A DNA stretch of 64,000 bases from Comamonadaceae bacterium (GCA_027488215.1 JAIYCB010000037.1:1-64000), one strand, 5' to 3'; positions 51,890 through 63,100 are shown, counted from the first letter of the stretch. Numbers and translations: made by a program. The notes: generated from the sequence alone by a model not told the origin.

Positions 51890-52564
51890 TCAGTGGGTTT
51901 GAGGAGCCTTCAGAGCATCAGCTCCGGGTTTGGCTGTGCGGATGGGTGGCACCATCACACCCATGGAGATGATGTACTTGAGGGCATCGTCCACGGTCAT
52001 GTCAAGCTCCACAACATCGGCTTTGGGCATCATCAAAAAGAAACCCGATGTGGGGTTGGGGGTGGTGGGCACATACACGCTGACCATGGGCTGGTTCATA
52101 TGGGTGGCCACTTCACCACCAGGTTGACCTGTCAGAAAAGCCACGGTCCATGAGCCTTGTCTGGGGTACTGCACCAACAAGGCCTTGGAAAATGCATGGC
52201 CGCTGCCCGAAAACAGGGTGTCGGCCACCTGCTTGACGCTGGTGTAAATGCTGCGCACCACAGGGATGCGGTTCATCATGCCGTGCCATTTGCGCAACCA
52301 CCATTGGCCAAACATGTTGGCTACAAACACACCTGTGGCGAAAATGAACACGGCGACAATGGCCACACCCAAACCAGGCACACCCCGCAGGTATTCGGCA
52401 TTGGCATGGATCCCGGGAATCAAGGTATCGACGGCATGGAGTACCGCCAAAAAGATGGCGTCGAGCAACCCGACCAACCACATGATCACCCACACCGTGA
52501 TGCCCATGGGCAGCCACACCAACAAGCCGGTGATGAAGTACTGTTTAAGGCTGCGTTGTTTCAT
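51890..52564 (-). CDS. DUF502 membrane protein
   Basis: 224 residues from ATG 52564. Two N-terminal membrane spans (about 10-35 and 60-85) precede a soluble C-terminal domain with the family segment RIPVVRSIYTSVKQVADTLF and PTTPNPTSGFFLMMPK. The family occurs widely, often beside aspS in betaproteobacteria. Function is unknown; the start at KQRSLKQYFITGLLVWLP fits homologues. Confidence 0.88.
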   Translation of the reverse strand: MKQRSLKQYFITGLLVWLPMGITVWVIMWLVGLLDAIFLAVLHAVDTLIPGIHANAEYLRGVPGLGVAIVAVFIFATGVFVANMFGQWWLRKWHGMMNRIPVVRSIYTSVKQVADTLFSGSGHAFSKALLVQYPRQGSWTVAFLTGQPGGEVATHMNQPMVSVYVPTTPNPTSGFFLMMPKADVVELDMTVDDALKYIISMGVMVPPIRTAKPGADALKAPQTH

Positions 52565-52600
52565 GGCGTGTGGCAATCGGTGATGTCAGGGCTCAAAAAA

Positions 52601-52930
52601 TCAATGGCAAGCGCAAGAAGCCGCACAGGACCCGGCACTGGCTGAGGTTGTTGCGGTAGGCGCTGACGCGTCGTTTCCGGCCGAGGGTGCAGGCGTTGCC
52701 ACGGCATCTGCCGCAGTGCCTGCAGCAGCAGGGGCAGCAGCATTACCACCGCCCTTGAAGTCGGTGGCATACCACCCCGTGCCTTTCAGTTGGAAACCCG
52801 GGGCCGTCAGTTGTTTGTTGAATTTGGGCGCGCCGCAAGCAGGGCAATCGGTCAGCGGCGTGTCACTCATTTTTTGCAGAACATCCTTGGCATGGCCGCA
52901 GGCGTCGCATTTGTAGGCGTAAATCGGCAT
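52601..52930 (-). CDS. FmdB-type zinc-ribbon protein
   Basis: 109 residues. The N-terminal 45 residues form a zinc ribbon with Cys8, Cys11, Cys29 and Cys32 (MPIYAYKCDACG...DCPACGA), followed by the conserved FQLKGTGWYATDFKGG. The rest is Ala/Thr-rich and ends in a Cys/His cluster (SCAASCACH). FmdB was named as a regulator of formamidase in Methylophilus, but the general role is unknown. First gene of the leftward aspS operon. Confidence 0.9.
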   Translation of the reverse strand: MPIYAYKCDACGHAKDVLQKMSDTPLTDCPACGAPKFNKQLTAPGFQLKGTGWYATDFKGGGNAAAPAAAGTAADAVATPAPSAGNDASAPTATTSASAGSCAASCACH

Positions 52931-52966
52931 GTGAGAGCCTCTGAAGGTGGTGCAAGAAAACCTTCA

Positions 52967-52972
52967 ATTATA
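52967..52972 (-). promoter_or_regulatory. -10 element of the FmdB-DUF502-aspS operon (TATAAT)
   Basis: A perfect TATAAT on the minus strand lies 36 bases before the FmdB ATG. No -35 close to consensus is seen. Confidence 0.5.
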
Positions 52973-53044
52973 GGCTTGGCATGGCCATTCACGGCCTTGA
53001 CGCTTCTCGCCGCCCCGGTTCCCAGAGGCGGCGACAGGCTCGAA

Positions 53045-54520
53045 TCAGTGACCTGTTGGTGCCTTATCAGCATGTCCCAAGGCGCTGGCGATGGACTGAC
53101 CTCGGTTCGGAATCACCGTGGGGGTCAAGGAGCCCAGCAACATGCCAAAGATGGAAGCGGCCAAACCCAGCAAGTTGGCGGGCACCATGGTTTCAGGCGC
53201 CAGGAAATTGAACACCAACCAAGTGCCCACCCCCAACACCACCGAGAACAAAGCGCCTTGGGTGTTGGCACGACGCCAGAAAGCGCCGGCCACCAACGGC
53301 ACAAAGGCCCCGGTGAGGGTCACGTTGTAAGCGTTTTGCACCATCTCATACATGGTGCTGGTGCTGTTCATGGCAAACAACAAAGCACAAGCCGTGAAGG
53401 TGACCAAAATGACTCGCAAAAGCAGCAAGAACTGGCGGTCACTCATGTGCGGCACAAAAGGCTTGAGCACGTTCTCGGTGAAGGTGGCAGTGGGGGCCAG
53501 TAAAGCACCACTGGCGGTCGACAAAATGGCTGAGAGCAATGCGCCAAAGAACAGGATCTGCGCCCACATGGGCATCTGGCCCAACACCAGGTCAGGCAGG
53601 ATGCGCTGGATGGCGCGGGCGTCTTCCGAATCAAACAAGGCCTTGAGCTCGGGGTGAGCGATCAGAGCCGCGTAGGCGATGTACAAGGGAATGAAGGCCA
53701 TGACGAAATACATGAGACCACCGATCACGGTTCCACGCACAGCGGTTTTCTCGTCCTTGGCGCTGGTCATGCGCTGGAACACGTCTTGTTGGGGAATGGA
53801 GCCGAAGGCGAATGCAAAGAACGCGCCCGCCATGGCCCACCAAGCGGCAGCGTCCATGTCAGCGGGAAACATGTCGAACTTGCCGTCGGCCGCCGCTTGG
53901 GAAATGACTTTGTCAAACCCACCGGCGTTGCCGCCCACCAACAAGGCCACCGCCATCAGGCCCACCACGATCACCACGGTCTGAAACAAATCGGTGAAGG
54001 CCACCGACCACATGCCACCAAACACGGTGTAAACCAGCACCACGCCCGCGCCCATCATGATGGCATAGTTCAGGTCAATGGCACCGGACGACAAAACATG
54101 GATGACCAGACCCAGCGCCGTCAGTTGCGCCGAGGTCCAGCCCAAATAAGACAGCACAATCGCCATGCTCGTCAGCACCTCGACCGACTTGCCATAGCGC
54201 ACCTTGTAGAAGTCGCCAATCGTCAGCAGGTTCAGGCGGTAAAACAACTTGGCAAACAACAGCGCCGCCAGCACCAGGCACACGGTGGCACCGAAAGGGT
54301 CACCGGGAATGCCGTTGAGGCCATCTTTGGCAAAAGTGGCTGATACAGAGAGCACGGTTTCGGCGCCGAACCAGGTAGCAAACACGGTGGCCACGTTCAT
54401 GTACAGCGGCAAACTTCGGCCCGCCACCAGGTAATCTTTGGCCCCATGGACCCGGCGCGCGGCCAACAAACCAATGGCGATGGTCACAGCCAAGTAAGCG
54501 ATCACAAAAGTCAACAACAC
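53045..54520 (-). CDS. Sodium:solute symporter (SSS family)
   Basis: 491 residues with about 13 membrane spans. GAKDYLVAGRSLPLYMNVAT near 30-49 and WFGAETVLSVSATFAKDG carry the family N-terminal signature; the second signature region is LFFGALLSAILSTASGALLAP near 325. Members use the sodium gradient to import proline, acetate, sugars or vitamins. It stands alone between ubiB and FmdB with 114 bases to FmdB, and the neighbours give no hint of substrate. Confidence 0.93.
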   Translation of the reverse strand: MLLTFVIAYLAVTIAIGLLAARRVHGAKDYLVAGRSLPLYMNVATVFATWFGAETVLSVSATFAKDGLNGIPGDPFGATVCLVLAALLFAKLFYRLNLLTIGDFYKVRYGKSVEVLTSMAIVLSYLGWTSAQLTALGLVIHVLSSGAIDLNYAIMMGAGVVLVYTVFGGMWSVAFTDLFQTVVIVVGLMAVALLVGGNAGGFDKVISQAAADGKFDMFPADMDAAAWWAMAGAFFAFAFGSIPQQDVFQRMTSAKDEKTAVRGTVIGGLMYFVMAFIPLYIAYAALIAHPELKALFDSEDARAIQRILPDLVLGQMPMWAQILFFGALLSAILSTASGALLAPTATFTENVLKPFVPHMSDRQFLLLLRVILVTFTACALLFAMNSTSTMYEMVQNAYNVTLTGAFVPLVAGAFWRRANTQGALFSVVLGVGTWLVFNFLAPETMVPANLLGLAASIFGMLLGSLTPTVIPNRGQSIASALGHADKAPTGH

Positions 54521-54544
54521 CTTCGTACCCTCCAGAATTCGGAA

Positions 54545-56122
54545 TCAATAGAACATATGCAGGCGCATGCCCACCTGCAAAACGAGCAAGGAAACCACAA
54601 AGCCAAGGCCTGCGTAAATCAGGGTTTGCAGCAATCTGTTGGTTCGGCGCTGCTCGGCCAACAGCTGCTCAATTTGACGCGCATCGTTCTGACGCGGCTG
54701 TTGCATATAGTCATGCAACAAGCGCGGCAACTGCGGTAAAAGTTTGGCGTAATGCGGCGCCTGCGCCTTGAGCTCTTCCCACAGCTTTTTGGGGCCAATT
54801 TGCTCCAGCATCCACTTTTCAAGAAAAGGCTTTGCCGTGCTCCAAAGGTCCAACTCAGGGTCCAGGTCACGGCCGAGGCCTTCGATGTTGAGCAAGGTCT
54901 TTTGCAGCAACACCAACTGAGGCTGGATCTCGACCTGGAAGCGACGCGAGGTCTGAAACAAGCGCATCAGCACCATGCCGAGGGAAATTTCCTTGAGTGG
55001 GCGGTCAAAGTAAGGCTCGCAAACAGCACGAATAGCCGACTCCAGCTCATCCACCCGCGTCTCGGGTGGCACCCAGCCCGATTCAATGTGCAATTCGGCC
55101 ACACGCTTGTAGTCACGGCGAAAAAAAGCGGTGAAGTTTTGCGCTAAGTATTCCTTGTCGTATTCGGTCAGTGTGCCGACGATGCCGAAGTCGAGCGAGA
55201 TATAGCGGCCAAAGGTCTCGGGGGCCAGGCTGACTTGGATGTTGCCGGGATGCATGTCGGCATGGAAAAAGCCGTCGCGGAACACTTGTGTGAAAAACAG
55301 CGTGACACCATCACGGGCCAGCTTGGGAATGTCCACGCCCGCTTCACGCAAACGGTCGACCTGGCTGATGGGTACGCCATGCATGCGCTCCATGACAATG
55401 ACCTCGGGATGGCAAAAGTCCCAAATCATCTCGGGGATCAGCACCAAATCGAGGCCTTGCATGTTGCGGCGCAGTTGGGCGGCATTGGCCGCTTCGCGCA
55501 CCAAGTCCAGCTCATCGTGCAGGTATTTGTCAAACTCAGCGACCACCTCGCGTGGTTTCAGGCGTTTGCCGTCTGTGCTCAGACTCTCCACCCAACCGGC
55601 CATCATGCGCATCAGGCTCAGGTCTTTGTCGATGACGGGCAACATGCCTGGGCGCAAGACCTTGACCGCCACATCTCGCACATCGCCGGCCTTATTGCGC
55701 AAAGTGGCAAAGTGCACTTGTGCAATGGAAGCACTGGCCACTGGTTCACGCTCGAAGGTCTCAAAAATATCGTCCACCTTGCGATGGAAGGCCCGCTCAA
55801 TCGAGGCCACCGCAACGGCCGAACTGAATGGCGGCACCCGGTCTTGCAGCTTGGCCAATTCTTCGGCGATGTCAGGTGCCAGCAGGTCGCGACGGGTCGA
55901 CAAGACCTGGCCGAATTTCACAAAAATGGGGCCCAACCGCTCGAGCGCTTCCCGCAAACGTACCCCCCGGGGTGAGCGCAAGTCACGCCCCACCGAGAGC
56001 ACCCGGGCCAGCAGACGAATCCAGGGTTTTTGAAAACTGGACAGCACCAACTCGTCCAGACCATAGCGCAAGACGATGAAAACAATGAAGGTACCGCGCC
56101 CGAAGCGGCCCCAGCGCATCAT
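54545..56122 (-). CDS. ubiB: Ubiquinone biosynthesis protein UbiB
   Basis: 525 residues. An atypical protein-kinase-like ATPase needed for ubiquinone synthesis. The KxGQ motif lies in [21 protein letters not shown] (about 65-85), followed by the ADCK-family Ala-rich loop and the [11 protein letters not shown] catalytic region near 284. Two C-terminal membrane spans (about 497-522) match UbiB. ATG overlaps the ubiJ stop by four bases. Confidence 0.96.
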   Translation of the reverse strand: MMRWGRFGRGTFIVFIVLRYGLDELVLSSFQKPWIRLLARVLSVGRDLRSPRGVRLREALERLGPIFVKFGQVLSTRRDLLAPDIAEELAKLQDRVPPFSSAVAVASIERAFHRKVDDIFETFEREPVASASIAQVHFATLRNKAGDVRDVAVKVLRPGMLPVIDKDLSLMRMMAGWVESLSTDGKRLKPREVVAEFDKYLHDELDLVREAANAAQLRRNMQGLDLVLIPEMIWDFCHPEVIVMERMHGVPISQVDRLREAGVDIPKLARDGVTLFFTQVFRDGFFHADMHPGNIQVSLAPETFGRYISLDFGIVGTLTEYDKEYLAQNFTAFFRRDYKRVAELHIESGWVPPETRVDELESAIRAVCEPYFDRPLKEISLGMVLMRLFQTSRRFQVEIQPQLVLLQKTLLNIEGLGRDLDPELDLWSTAKPFLEKWMLEQIGPKKLWEELKAQAPHYAKLLPQLPRLLHDYMQQPRQNDARQIEQLLAEQRRTNRLLQTLIYAGLGFVVSLLVLQVGMRLHMFY

Positions 56123-56679
56123 GCTGCGCTGCCTGTGCGCAGCCCGGTGCCAGGGCGCTGAGCCTGAAAACTGCGCAATGCGCTCAAGGCCTGGCGCGCG
56201 GCCTGAGCCAGCGTGTGGGCCGGGGCATCGCCCACCAAGCGAGCCAAGTCCTCTTCGGCATCCCAGCGCACATGGTCAATCAGCCAGTTGACTTCAGCGG
56301 CCAATTGAACGTCCCCTTCGATGCGAACCTTGGGTTTGTCACCCCGCGCCAAGGCCGTGGCGATCGCAACGGGCGAGGCTTCGGTCACTGTGAGGCGAAG
56401 GTCAAAACCCTCAAATTGGCTTCGCTCCAGCAAGCCTGCGGGGGTAGGCGTCAATTGCAGCTGCATGGCTTGCCAAACCAGGTCAATTCGCTGACCTTTT
56501 TGCCTGGCCAGCCGGGCCATGGCCTCGGGCTCGCTCATCAAGACATGGTTGAGGAACAGTACCAGACGATTGAGCGTTTCATCTACCACCCAAGTGGGGG
56601 GCTGAAAGTGTTCCGATAAACGTTGGAGCATGTCGGGGAGCGCCTGAACGGCCCAAGAAAAAGGGGACTGTGTTGCCAT
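56119..56679 (-). CDS. ubiJ: Ubiquinone biosynthesis accessory factor UbiJ (SCP2-type)
   Basis: 186 residues. The N-terminal SCP2 sterol-carrier fold (about 15-125) and a C-terminal helical region match UbiJ, which binds polyprenyl ubiquinone precursors and scaffolds the Ubi complex. [20 protein letters not shown] and [22 protein letters not shown] are typical. It precedes and overlaps ubiB, the usual ubiE-ubiJ-ubiB order but with a Tim44-like gene placed between ubiE and ubiJ. Confidence 0.93.
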   Translation of the reverse strand: MATQSPFSWAVQALPDMLQRLSEHFQPPTWVVDETLNRLVLFLNHVLMSEPEAMARLARQKGQRIDLVWQAMQLQLTPTPAGLLERSQFEGFDLRLTVTEASPVAIATALARGDKPKVRIEGDVQLAAEVNWLIDHVRWDAEEDLARLVGDAPAHTLAQAARQALSALRSFQAQRPGTGLRTGSAA

Positions 56680-56725
56680 AGTCCCCGATTATTCACGAAA
56701 GCACAGGCCCCTTCGGAGCCAGGCT

Positions 56726-57724
56726 TTATTGCAGTGCTTGCACGCCCGCGACCAACCAGCCACCGCCTTGTTTGGATTTGGTCATGTTCCAGACTTCGCG
56801 GAAGGGGCTGGGGCCAGAAGCGGCGTCTTCGCGGATCATGCCGTTGAACTCGACGCTGGCCAGGTAGGCGTCGGCTTGCTCTTCAATGCCCAGCAACTGG
56901 GCGTCAAGCATGACCACTTCGGTCTTGTTGGGTTGACCGGGGAACTGGGCTTCGCGCTCAGACAGTTGGTTGCGGATTTCCACCACCATGGCATCGGTCA
57001 TCATGGAACGCAAGGCGCTGATGTCTGAACGGTCCCAAGCGTCTTGCAAAGTCACGAAATTGCGCTTGGCCGCTGTGACAAAGCTGTCCACGTCAAAGCC
57101 AGCTGGGATGCCCCAGGTTTGTGCACCATTGAGACCCGAGCCAATGCCCGAACCGATCATGGAGCCAGTTGATTGCGAAGCAGCAGAGCTGTCAAAACGG
57201 GTATTTTGACCTTCCCATGGGCGGGCTGAGGCGTCGTTGCCAACGTTGCTGGGGCTGTACTGCTTGAAAGTGGCTGGGTTTTCAGCCGAAGCACCTGCGC
57301 CTTGGTATGCCAAACCACCGGTCTGGGCAGCTCCTCCTCGGCGGGCCCGCATGATCATGCCGATGACAGCCAACACAGCAACGCCAATCAACAAAGCCAT
57401 CAAGATGTTGCCAAAGGCTTCACCCAAGCCCAAGGAGCTGGCCAACCAAGCCAGACCCAGGCCCGCAGCCAAACCGCCCAGCATGGCACCCCAAGGCTTC
57501 TTGGGTGCAGCTGCTGCGGGTGCAGCTGCAGGCTTGGCAGCATTGGTAGGCGCCGCGTTTTGAGCGGGTGCGGCGGGTGTTTGCGGCGCAGCATCGCGCT
57601 TGGTGACCTGATTGGATTGCTGGCCAACGGATTTGCCACCGCCCATGCGGCGTGAGGCCTCGGCATTCAGGCTGCCCAAGGCCATCACGCCTGCGAGCAT
57701 CAGTGTCATCAATTTGCTGTTCAT
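56726..57724 (-). CDS. Tim44-like domain membrane protein
   Basis: 332 residues. Signal peptide ending NAEA near 22, a Gln/Ala/Pro-rich linker, a Gly-rich double membrane hairpin (about 78-125), and a C-terminal Tim44/MRPL45 domain (about 205-330). The family, named after a mitochondrial import motor subunit, is common in betaproteobacteria. Its function here is unknown; the position between ubiE and ubiJ hints at a link to ubiquinone synthesis at the membrane. Confidence 0.9.
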   Translation of the reverse strand: MNSKLMTLMLAGVMALGSLNAEASRRMGGGKSVGQQSNQVTKRDAAPQTPAAPAQNAAPTNAAKPAAAPAAAAPKKPWGAMLGGLAAGLGLAWLASSLGLGEAFGNILMALLIGVAVLAVIGMIMRARRGGAAQTGGLAYQGAGASAENPATFKQYSPSNVGNDASARPWEGQNTRFDSSAASQSTGSMIGSGIGSGLNGAQTWGIPAGFDVDSFVTAAKRNFVTLQDAWDRSDISALRSMMTDAMVVEIRNQLSEREAQFPGQPNKTEVVMLDAQLLGIEEQADAYLASVEFNGMIREDAASGPSPFREVWNMTKSKQGGGWLVAGVQALQ

Positions 57725-57759
57725 GGTGTCTCCAACTCAGGAAATTCAATTTTCGAACA

Positions 57760-58491
57760 TCAACATTTGATGCCCATGTGCAAGGCTACCACCCCGGCCG
57801 ATAAATTGTGAAAATCCACATGGCCAAATCCGGTATTTTTCATAAGGGTTTTCAGCTCATCCTGTCCGGGGTGCATGCGGATGGATTCCGCCAGATAGCG
57901 GTAGCTGTCGGCATCACCCGCCACCAGTTTGCCCAAATTGGGCAGGATCTTGAAGCTGTACCAGTCATAGGCTTTTTCAAGAGGCTTGGCCACTTTGGAA
58001 AACTCCAAAACCAGCACTTTACCCCCTGGCTTGAGCACGCGGCACATCTCTTTGAGCGCAACATCCTTGTGCGTCATGTTGCGTAAGCCAAACGCCACGC
58101 TGACCAGGTTGAAGTGGTTGTCCGGGAAAGGCAGCTTCTCGGCATCGCACACCAAGGTGGGCAACGCCAGGCCGTGGTCCAACAGGCGGTCGCGCCCTGT
58201 AGAGAGCATGGCTTCATTGATGTCGGTGTGCACCACACGGCCTGTGGCCCCCACTTTTTTGGCAAAAGCCATCGACAAATCGCCCGTTCCCCCTGCGATG
58301 TCCAGCACCTGATCGCCTTCTTTGGGGTTGGCCACCTGCACGGTGTAGGCCTTCCAGACCCGGTGCAACCCCATGGACATCAGGTCATTCATCACGTCGT
58401 ATTTGGACGCGACCGAGTCAAACACCCCGCGCACATGTTGGGCTTTTTCTTGCTCGTCGACGGTTTTGAAGCCGAAATGGGTGGTACTCAT
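57760..58491 (-). CDS. ubiE: Ubiquinone/menaquinone biosynthesis C-methyltransferase UbiE
   Basis: 243 residues. It C-methylates the benzoquinol ring of ubiquinone using S-adenosylmethionine. Conserved [17 protein letters not shown] near 33-49, the SAM motif [12 protein letters not shown] near 64, and the [19 protein letters not shown] segment are diagnostic. It follows the DUF971 gene by nine bases and leads the ubi cluster. Confidence 0.97.
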   Translation of the reverse strand: MSTTHFGFKTVDEQEKAQHVRGVFDSVASKYDVMNDLMSMGLHRVWKAYTVQVANPKEGDQVLDIAGGTGDLSMAFAKKVGATGRVVHTDINEAMLSTGRDRLLDHGLALPTLVCDAEKLPFPDNHFNLVSVAFGLRNMTHKDVALKEMCRVLKPGGKVLVLEFSKVAKPLEKAYDWYSFKILPNLGKLVAGDADSYRYLAESIRMHPGQDELKTLMKNTGFGHVDFHNLSAGVVALHMGIKC

Positions 58492-58500
58492 GGGAATGCT

Positions 58501-58917
58501 TCAGTGGTTGTGACCGCAGCTGCTGCCGGTTTTTTCGACCATGGGCGCGTCGCGACTCATGCCCGCAGCTTGCAGGCGGTCTTCGTACTGCTTCCAGAGC
58601 GCGGCTTCCTGGTCGCCCAGAAAATAAAGGTACTCCCAGGTGAACAGGCCCGACTCGTGCCCGTCCGAAAACGTGGGCTTGACCGCGTAGTTGCCCACAG
58701 GTTCGATCTCGACAATGCCGACCTCGCGCTTACCGGTTTGCAGCACTTCCTGACCGGGACCGTGGCCTTGCACTTCGGCTGAAGGGGAATAAACGCGCAT
58801 CAGCTCAAACGGAATGCGGAACTGCGCCCCATCGGAAAAACCGATTTCCAGCACCTTGGTCTGGCCATGCACGGTCAGAGACTCGGGGGTGGGCATGTCT
58901 TTTTTCAATCCGGCCAT
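58501..58917 (-). CDS. DUF971 (GBBH-like N-terminal domain) protein
   Basis: 138 residues. It contains the gamma-butyrobetaine-hydroxylase-like N-terminal fold (LTVHGQTKVLEIGFSDGAQFRIPFELMRVYSP at about 14-45) without any oxygenase domain, and HESGLFTWEYLYFLG near 90. A terminal His/Cys tail (SCGHNH) could bind metal. It is regularly found before ubiE in betaproteobacteria, so a role in ubiquinone or Fe-S handling is often supposed but unproven. Confidence 0.9.
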   Translation of the reverse strand: MAGLKKDMPTPESLTVHGQTKVLEIGFSDGAQFRIPFELMRVYSPSAEVQGHGPGQEVLQTGKREVGIVEIEPVGNYAVKPTFSDGHESGLFTWEYLYFLGDQEAALWKQYEDRLQAAGMSRDAPMVEKTGSSCGHNH

Positions 58918-58934
58918 CTTGCTCTTTCAGGGGG

Positions 58935-61900
58935 TTAAACCAGCACGCGCTCAATGCCACCCGCATTCGCTGCGTTGACGTATTCGGGCATCCATTCTTC
59001 GCCCAGGATGTGTTTGGCCATCTCGACCACGATGTAGTCGGCTTCGAGCAGACCGTTTTTCATGTCATCACCGTAGCGCGACAGGCCTTGCAGGCAGCTG
59101 GGGCAGCTCGTGAGGACTTTCACATTGGCCTCTGGGGCCAGCGCGCCACTGCTGCGCAGAGCCGCTTCGCCCTTGAGCAGCTCTTCTTCCTTGCGAAAGC
59201 GCACCTGGGTCGAGATGTCCGGACGCGTCACGCCCAGCGTGCCCGACTCGCCGCAGCAGCGCTTGCTCTCGAGCACCTTGTCTCCCATCAAGGCCTTGAC
59301 GGTCTTCATGGGGTCTTGCTGCTTCATGGGGCTGTGGCAGGGGTCGTGGTACAGATAAGCCCCGCCCGCGTCCAGCTTCATGCCCTTTTCCAGCAAGAAC
59401 TCGTGGATATCGATGATGCGGCAACCCGGGAAGATCTTGTCGAACTGATAGCCCTGCAGCTGGTCATAACAAGTGCCGCAGCTCACCACCACGGTCTTGA
59501 TGTCCAGGTAGTTGAGCGTGTTGGCCACGCGGTGGAACAGCACGCGGTTGTCGGTGATGATCTTCTCGGCCTTGTCGAACTGGCCCGAGCCTTTTTGCGG
59601 GTAGCCGCAGCACAAATAGCCGGGTGGCAGCACCGTCTGCACGCCCACATGCCAGAGCATGGCCTGAGTGGCCAAGCCCACCTGGCTGAACAGGCGCTCC
59701 GAGCCACAACCGGGGAAGTAAAACACCGCTTCCGATTCAGACGTGGTGGCTTTCGGGTTGCGGATGATGGGCACATAATCGTTGTCTTCAATGTCGAGCA
59801 AAGCCCGCGCCGTTTTCTTGGGCAGGTTGCCGGGCATCTTTTTGTTGATGAAGTGGATCACCTGCTCTTTGATGGGTGCAGTACCCACCGATGCGGGCGG
59901 CGCGCTGGTTTGCTTGCGCGCCACGCCCTTGAGCAAACCCGCCACAAAACGCTGGGCTTTCATGCCCACGCCCACCATGGCCATGCGAGCCAACTTGATG
60001 GTTTCGGGGTTGGTGGCGTTCAGCATGAACATGGCGGCGGCGTTGCCGGGCCGGAAGCTCTTTTGCCCCATCTTGCGCAGCAGGTTGCGCATGTTCATCG
60101 ACACATCGCCAAAGTCGATGTTCACCGGGCATGGTGTCAGGCACTTATGGCACACAGTGCAGTGGTCGGCCACGTCTTCAAACTCTTGCCAGTGCTTGAT
60201 GGAGATGCCCCGACGGGTTTGCTCTTCGTACAAGAACGCTTCGACCAACAGCGAAGTAGCCAAAATTTTGTTGCGGGGGCTGTAAAGCAAATTGGCACGC
60301 GGCACATGCGTGGCACACACTGGCTTGCACTTGCCGCAGCGCAGGCAGTCTTTCACGCTGGCAGCGATCTCGCCAATGTCCGACTGCTGCATGATCAGCG
60401 ATTCATGGCCCATCAGGCCAAAGCTGGGGGTGTAGGCGTGGGTCAGGTCGGCGGCATGCACATCGTCGCCCAAACCTGCCAGAGCTGCACCGCGCAGCAA
60501 CTTACCCTTGTTGAAACGACCTTGCGGGTCCACTTTGGCTTTGTAGGCGGTGAAATTGGCCAACTCGGCGTCGGTCAAAAACTCCAGCTTGGTGATGCCA
60601 ATGCCGTGCTCGCCCGAGATCACGCCGTCCAGGCTGCGCGCCAGCACCATGATGCGGGCCACCGCTTCGTGCGCGGTTTGCAGCATCTCGTAGTTGTCGC
60701 TGTTCACAGGGATGTTGGTGTGCACATTGCCGTCACCCGCATGCATGTGCAGCGCCACCCACACGCGGCCTTTGAGCACGCGCTGGTGAATGGCTGTGAC
60801 CTCGTTCAGGATCGGCAAAAAGGCCGAGCCCGAGAAGATGTTCTGGAAAGCGGGACGGATTTGCGTTTTCCAGCTGGCGCGCAAAGTTTGCTCTTGCAGC
60901 TGAGGGAACAAGGTGTCCACATCGGTCAGCCAGCCTTGCCACTGCGTCTGCACCTCGCGCACCACCGCCAAGGCTTGCGCCACACGGTCTTCGAGCAGCT
61001 CGGCCGAGGCGATTTCGTTGGCGTCGTCTTGCTTGCCCAAGGGCAGATTGCCCCTTTCCAGAAAGGCTTCGATTTCGCGGCACAGCTTGAGCTTGTTGCG
61101 CAAGCTCAACTCAATGTTGATGCGCTCGATGCCATCGGTGTACTCGGCCATGCGCGGCAGCGGGATCACCACGTCTTCGTTGACCTTGAAGGCATTGGTG
61201 TGACGCGAAATGGCGGCGGTCTTTTTACGATCGAGCCAGAATTTCTTGCGTGCCTCGGGACTGATGGCAATGAAGCCTTCACCACTGCGCGAGTTGGCAA
61301 TGCGCACGATCTCGGACGTGGCTTTGGCCACGTCATCGGCGTTGTCACCGGCGATGTCACCGATCAGGACCATCTTGGGGAAACCACCGCGCTTGCTCTT
61401 GGTAGAGTAACCCACGGCGCGCAAATAACGGTCGTCCAGATGCTCCAGACCCGCCATCACGGTGCCGGTGCGCTTTTGCTCGGCAAACATGAAATCTTTG
61501 ATCTCGACGATGCTGGGCACCGCCTCGCGGGCGTGGCCAAAAAACTCCATGCACACGGTGCGGGTGTGCGTGGGCATGCGGTGCACCACCCAGCGGGCGC
61601 TGGTGATCAGGCCGTCGCAGCCTTCTTTTTGCACGCCGGGCAAGCCAGAGAGGAACTTGTCGGTCACGTCCTTGCCCAAACCCTCCTTGCGGAAAGTCTT
61701 GCCGGGAATGACCAGGGTTTCGGTGCGGATCGGGGTCTTGCCGTCGGCCTTGTAATAGCGCAGCTCAAAGGTGGCCACATCGGCATCGTGGATCTTGCCC
61801 ATGTTGTGGTCCATGCGCACAACATCGAGCCATTCGGCGTCGGGCGTGACCATGCGCCAGCTGGCCAGGTTGTCGAGGGCCGTGCCCCACAGCACGGCTT

Positions 61901-62813
61901 TTTTGCCGCCCGCGTTCATGGCGATGTTGCCGCCCACGCAGCTGGCTTCGGCAGAGGTTGGGTCCACCGCAAACACAAAACCGCCACGCTCGGCCGCATC
62001 GGCCACGCGCTGGGTCACCACACCGGCTTCGGTGTAGATGGTCGGGATCTTGTGCGCGATACCGGGCAGGTCGACCATTTCGACCTCGGTCATGGCCTCG
62101 AGCTTTTCGGTGTTGATGACCGCGCTCTTCCAGGTCAGGGGAATCGCGCCGCCGGTGTAGCCCGTGCCGCCGCCGCGGGGCACGATGGTCAGGCCCAAGT
62201 CGATACAACCCTTGACGAGCCCAGCCATTTCGGTCTCGCTGTCTGGCGTCAAAACCACAAAGGGGTACTCGACGCGCCAGTCGGTTGCGTCGGTCACATG
62301 GCTCACGCGCGAGAGGCCATCGAACTTGATGTTGTCTTTGGCAGTGAGGCGGCCTAGGGTCTTTTGCACCTGACCGCGCAGCTTGGCCATGCGGGTGAAG
62401 CGTTCATTGAATTGGGTCACGGCCTGCGTGGCCAGCGCCAGCAAAGACCCCACCAAGGCGTCGCGGGCGGCATCCAAGCTCGGGGTGCGGCGCTTTTGCA
62501 CTTCACCCAATCGGTGGTGCAAAGCTTCCACCAGCAGCTTTCGGCGGGCCGGGTTGTCCAGCAGGTCGTCTTGCAAATAAGGGTTGCGCTCAACCACCCA
62601 GATGTCGCCCAGCACTTCGTACAGCATGCGGGCCGAACGGCCCGTTCCACGCTCTTGGCGCAACTGGTCCAGCAAGTCCCAAGCCGACTCACCCAGCAAG
62701 CGCACCACGATTTCGCGATCCGAAAAGCTGGTGTAGTTGTAGGGGATCTCGCGCAGGCGCGGCGCATCGGCGTCGGCTTGCATCAAATGTTGGAGCGTGG
62801 TGGGTGCATTCAT
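58935..62813 (-). CDS. Very large FAD-linked dehydrogenase with iron-sulfur and CCG domains
   Basis: 1292 residues from ATG 62813. In order: DUF3683 N-terminal region (about 1-150), FAD-binding type 4 domain with [16 protein letters not shown] near 214, FAD-oxidase C-terminal domain with [14 protein letters not shown] near 680, two 4Fe-4S clusters ([17 protein letters not shown] near 830 and [19 protein letters not shown] near 905), and two Cys-rich CCG domains ([11 protein letters not shown] and CGTC near 1085-1130, then HDPCHSP and KRCCGESG near 1180-1215). The plan matches giant D-lactate/D-2-hydroxyacid dehydrogenases that feed electrons to the quinone pool. The substrate is inferred. It is transcribed toward the DUF971-ubiE genes, 17 bases away. 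Confidence 0.93.
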   Translation of the reverse strand: MNAPTTLQHLMQADADAPRLREIPYNYTSFSDREIVVRLLGESAWDLLDQLRQERGTGRSARMLYEVLGDIWVVERNPYLQDDLLDNPARRKLLVEALHHRLGEVQKRRTPSLDAARDALVGSLLALATQAVTQFNERFTRMAKLRGQVQKTLGRLTAKDNIKFDGLSRVSHVTDATDWRVEYPFVVLTPDSETEMAGLVKGCIDLGLTIVPRGGGTGYTGGAIPLTWKSAVINTEKLEAMTEVEMVDLPGIAHKIPTIYTEAGVVTQRVADAAERGGFVFAVDPTSAEASCVGGNIAMNAGGKKAVLWGTALDNLASWRMVTPDAEWLDVVRMDHNMGKIHDADVATFELRYYKADGKTPIRTETLVIPGKTFRKEGLGKDVTDKFLSGLPGVQKEGCDGLITSARWVVHRMPTHTRTVCMEFFGHAREAVPSIVEIKDFMFAEQKRTGTVMAGLEHLDDRYLRAVGYSTKSKRGGFPKMVLIGDIAGDNADDVAKATSEIVRIANSRSGEGFIAISPEARKKFWLDRKKTAAISRHTNAFKVNEDVVIPLPRMAEYTDGIERINIELSLRNKLKLCREIEAFLERGNLPLGKQDDANEIASAELLEDRVAQALAVVREVQTQWQGWLTDVDTLFPQLQEQTLRASWKTQIRPAFQNIFSGSAFLPILNEVTAIHQRVLKGRVWVALHMHAGDGNVHTNIPVNSDNYEMLQTAHEAVARIMVLARSLDGVISGEHGIGITKLEFLTDAELANFTAYKAKVDPQGRFNKGKLLRGAALAGLGDDVHAADLTHAYTPSFGLMGHESLIMQQSDIGEIAASVKDCLRCGKCKPVCATHVPRANLLYSPRNKILATSLLVEAFLYEEQTRRGISIKHWQEFEDVADHCTVCHKCLTPCPVNIDFGDVSMNMRNLLRKMGQKSFRPGNAAAMFMLNATNPETIKLARMAMVGVGMKAQRFVAGLLKGVARKQTSAPPASVGTAPIKEQVIHFINKKMPGNLPKKTARALLDIEDNDYVPIIRNPKATTSESEAVFYFPGCGSERLFSQVGLATQAMLWHVGVQTVLPPGYLCCGYPQKGSGQFDKAEKIITDNRVLFHRVANTLNYLDIKTVVVSCGTCYDQLQGYQFDKIFPGCRIIDIHEFLLEKGMKLDAGGAYLYHDPCHSPMKQQDPMKTVKALMGDKVLESKRCCGESGTLGVTRPDISTQVRFRKEEELLKGEAALRSSGALAPEANVKVLTSCPSCLQGLSRYGDDMKNGLLEADYIVVEMAKHILGEEWMPEYVNAANAGGIERVLV

Positions 62814-63100
62814 AGGGTAGGCGCAGTCAAGGGCGTCGCTCAAGACGCTGTCAGCCAGACCCGAAACAAGTGTCAACCCGGCTGAAGGTGAATGTTACCG
62901 CAGTGCAACAATCACGCGCAGGGGGTGGGGGCACCAGCCAAACTGAGGTCTGGACTCATGGAAAGTCCGGGTTGTCATGGATGTTTCACATTGTTTTAAT
63001 CATCATGACATTTGAATCAAACCCAATTAGGGGCCGTTTTCCGCAGTCTCGGAAAATCCATCGGTTGATTCTTTCTTGTTCTACCCCTTCAGGAGCCGCC

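Noticed and set aside
59010..62357. A 1115-codon open frame on the + strand opposite the large dehydrogenase gene
   Set aside because: It is antisense to a gene with clear FAD and Fe-S domains, its product is His/Gly-rich low-sense sequence, and such frames arise from the codon bias of GC-rich genes.
62972..62989. Pho box upstream of ugpB (TTGTCAT-N4-GTTTCAC)
   Set aside because: Only the first half-site is good and the second has three mismatches. A PhoB motif scan with a species-specific matrix would be needed to revive it.
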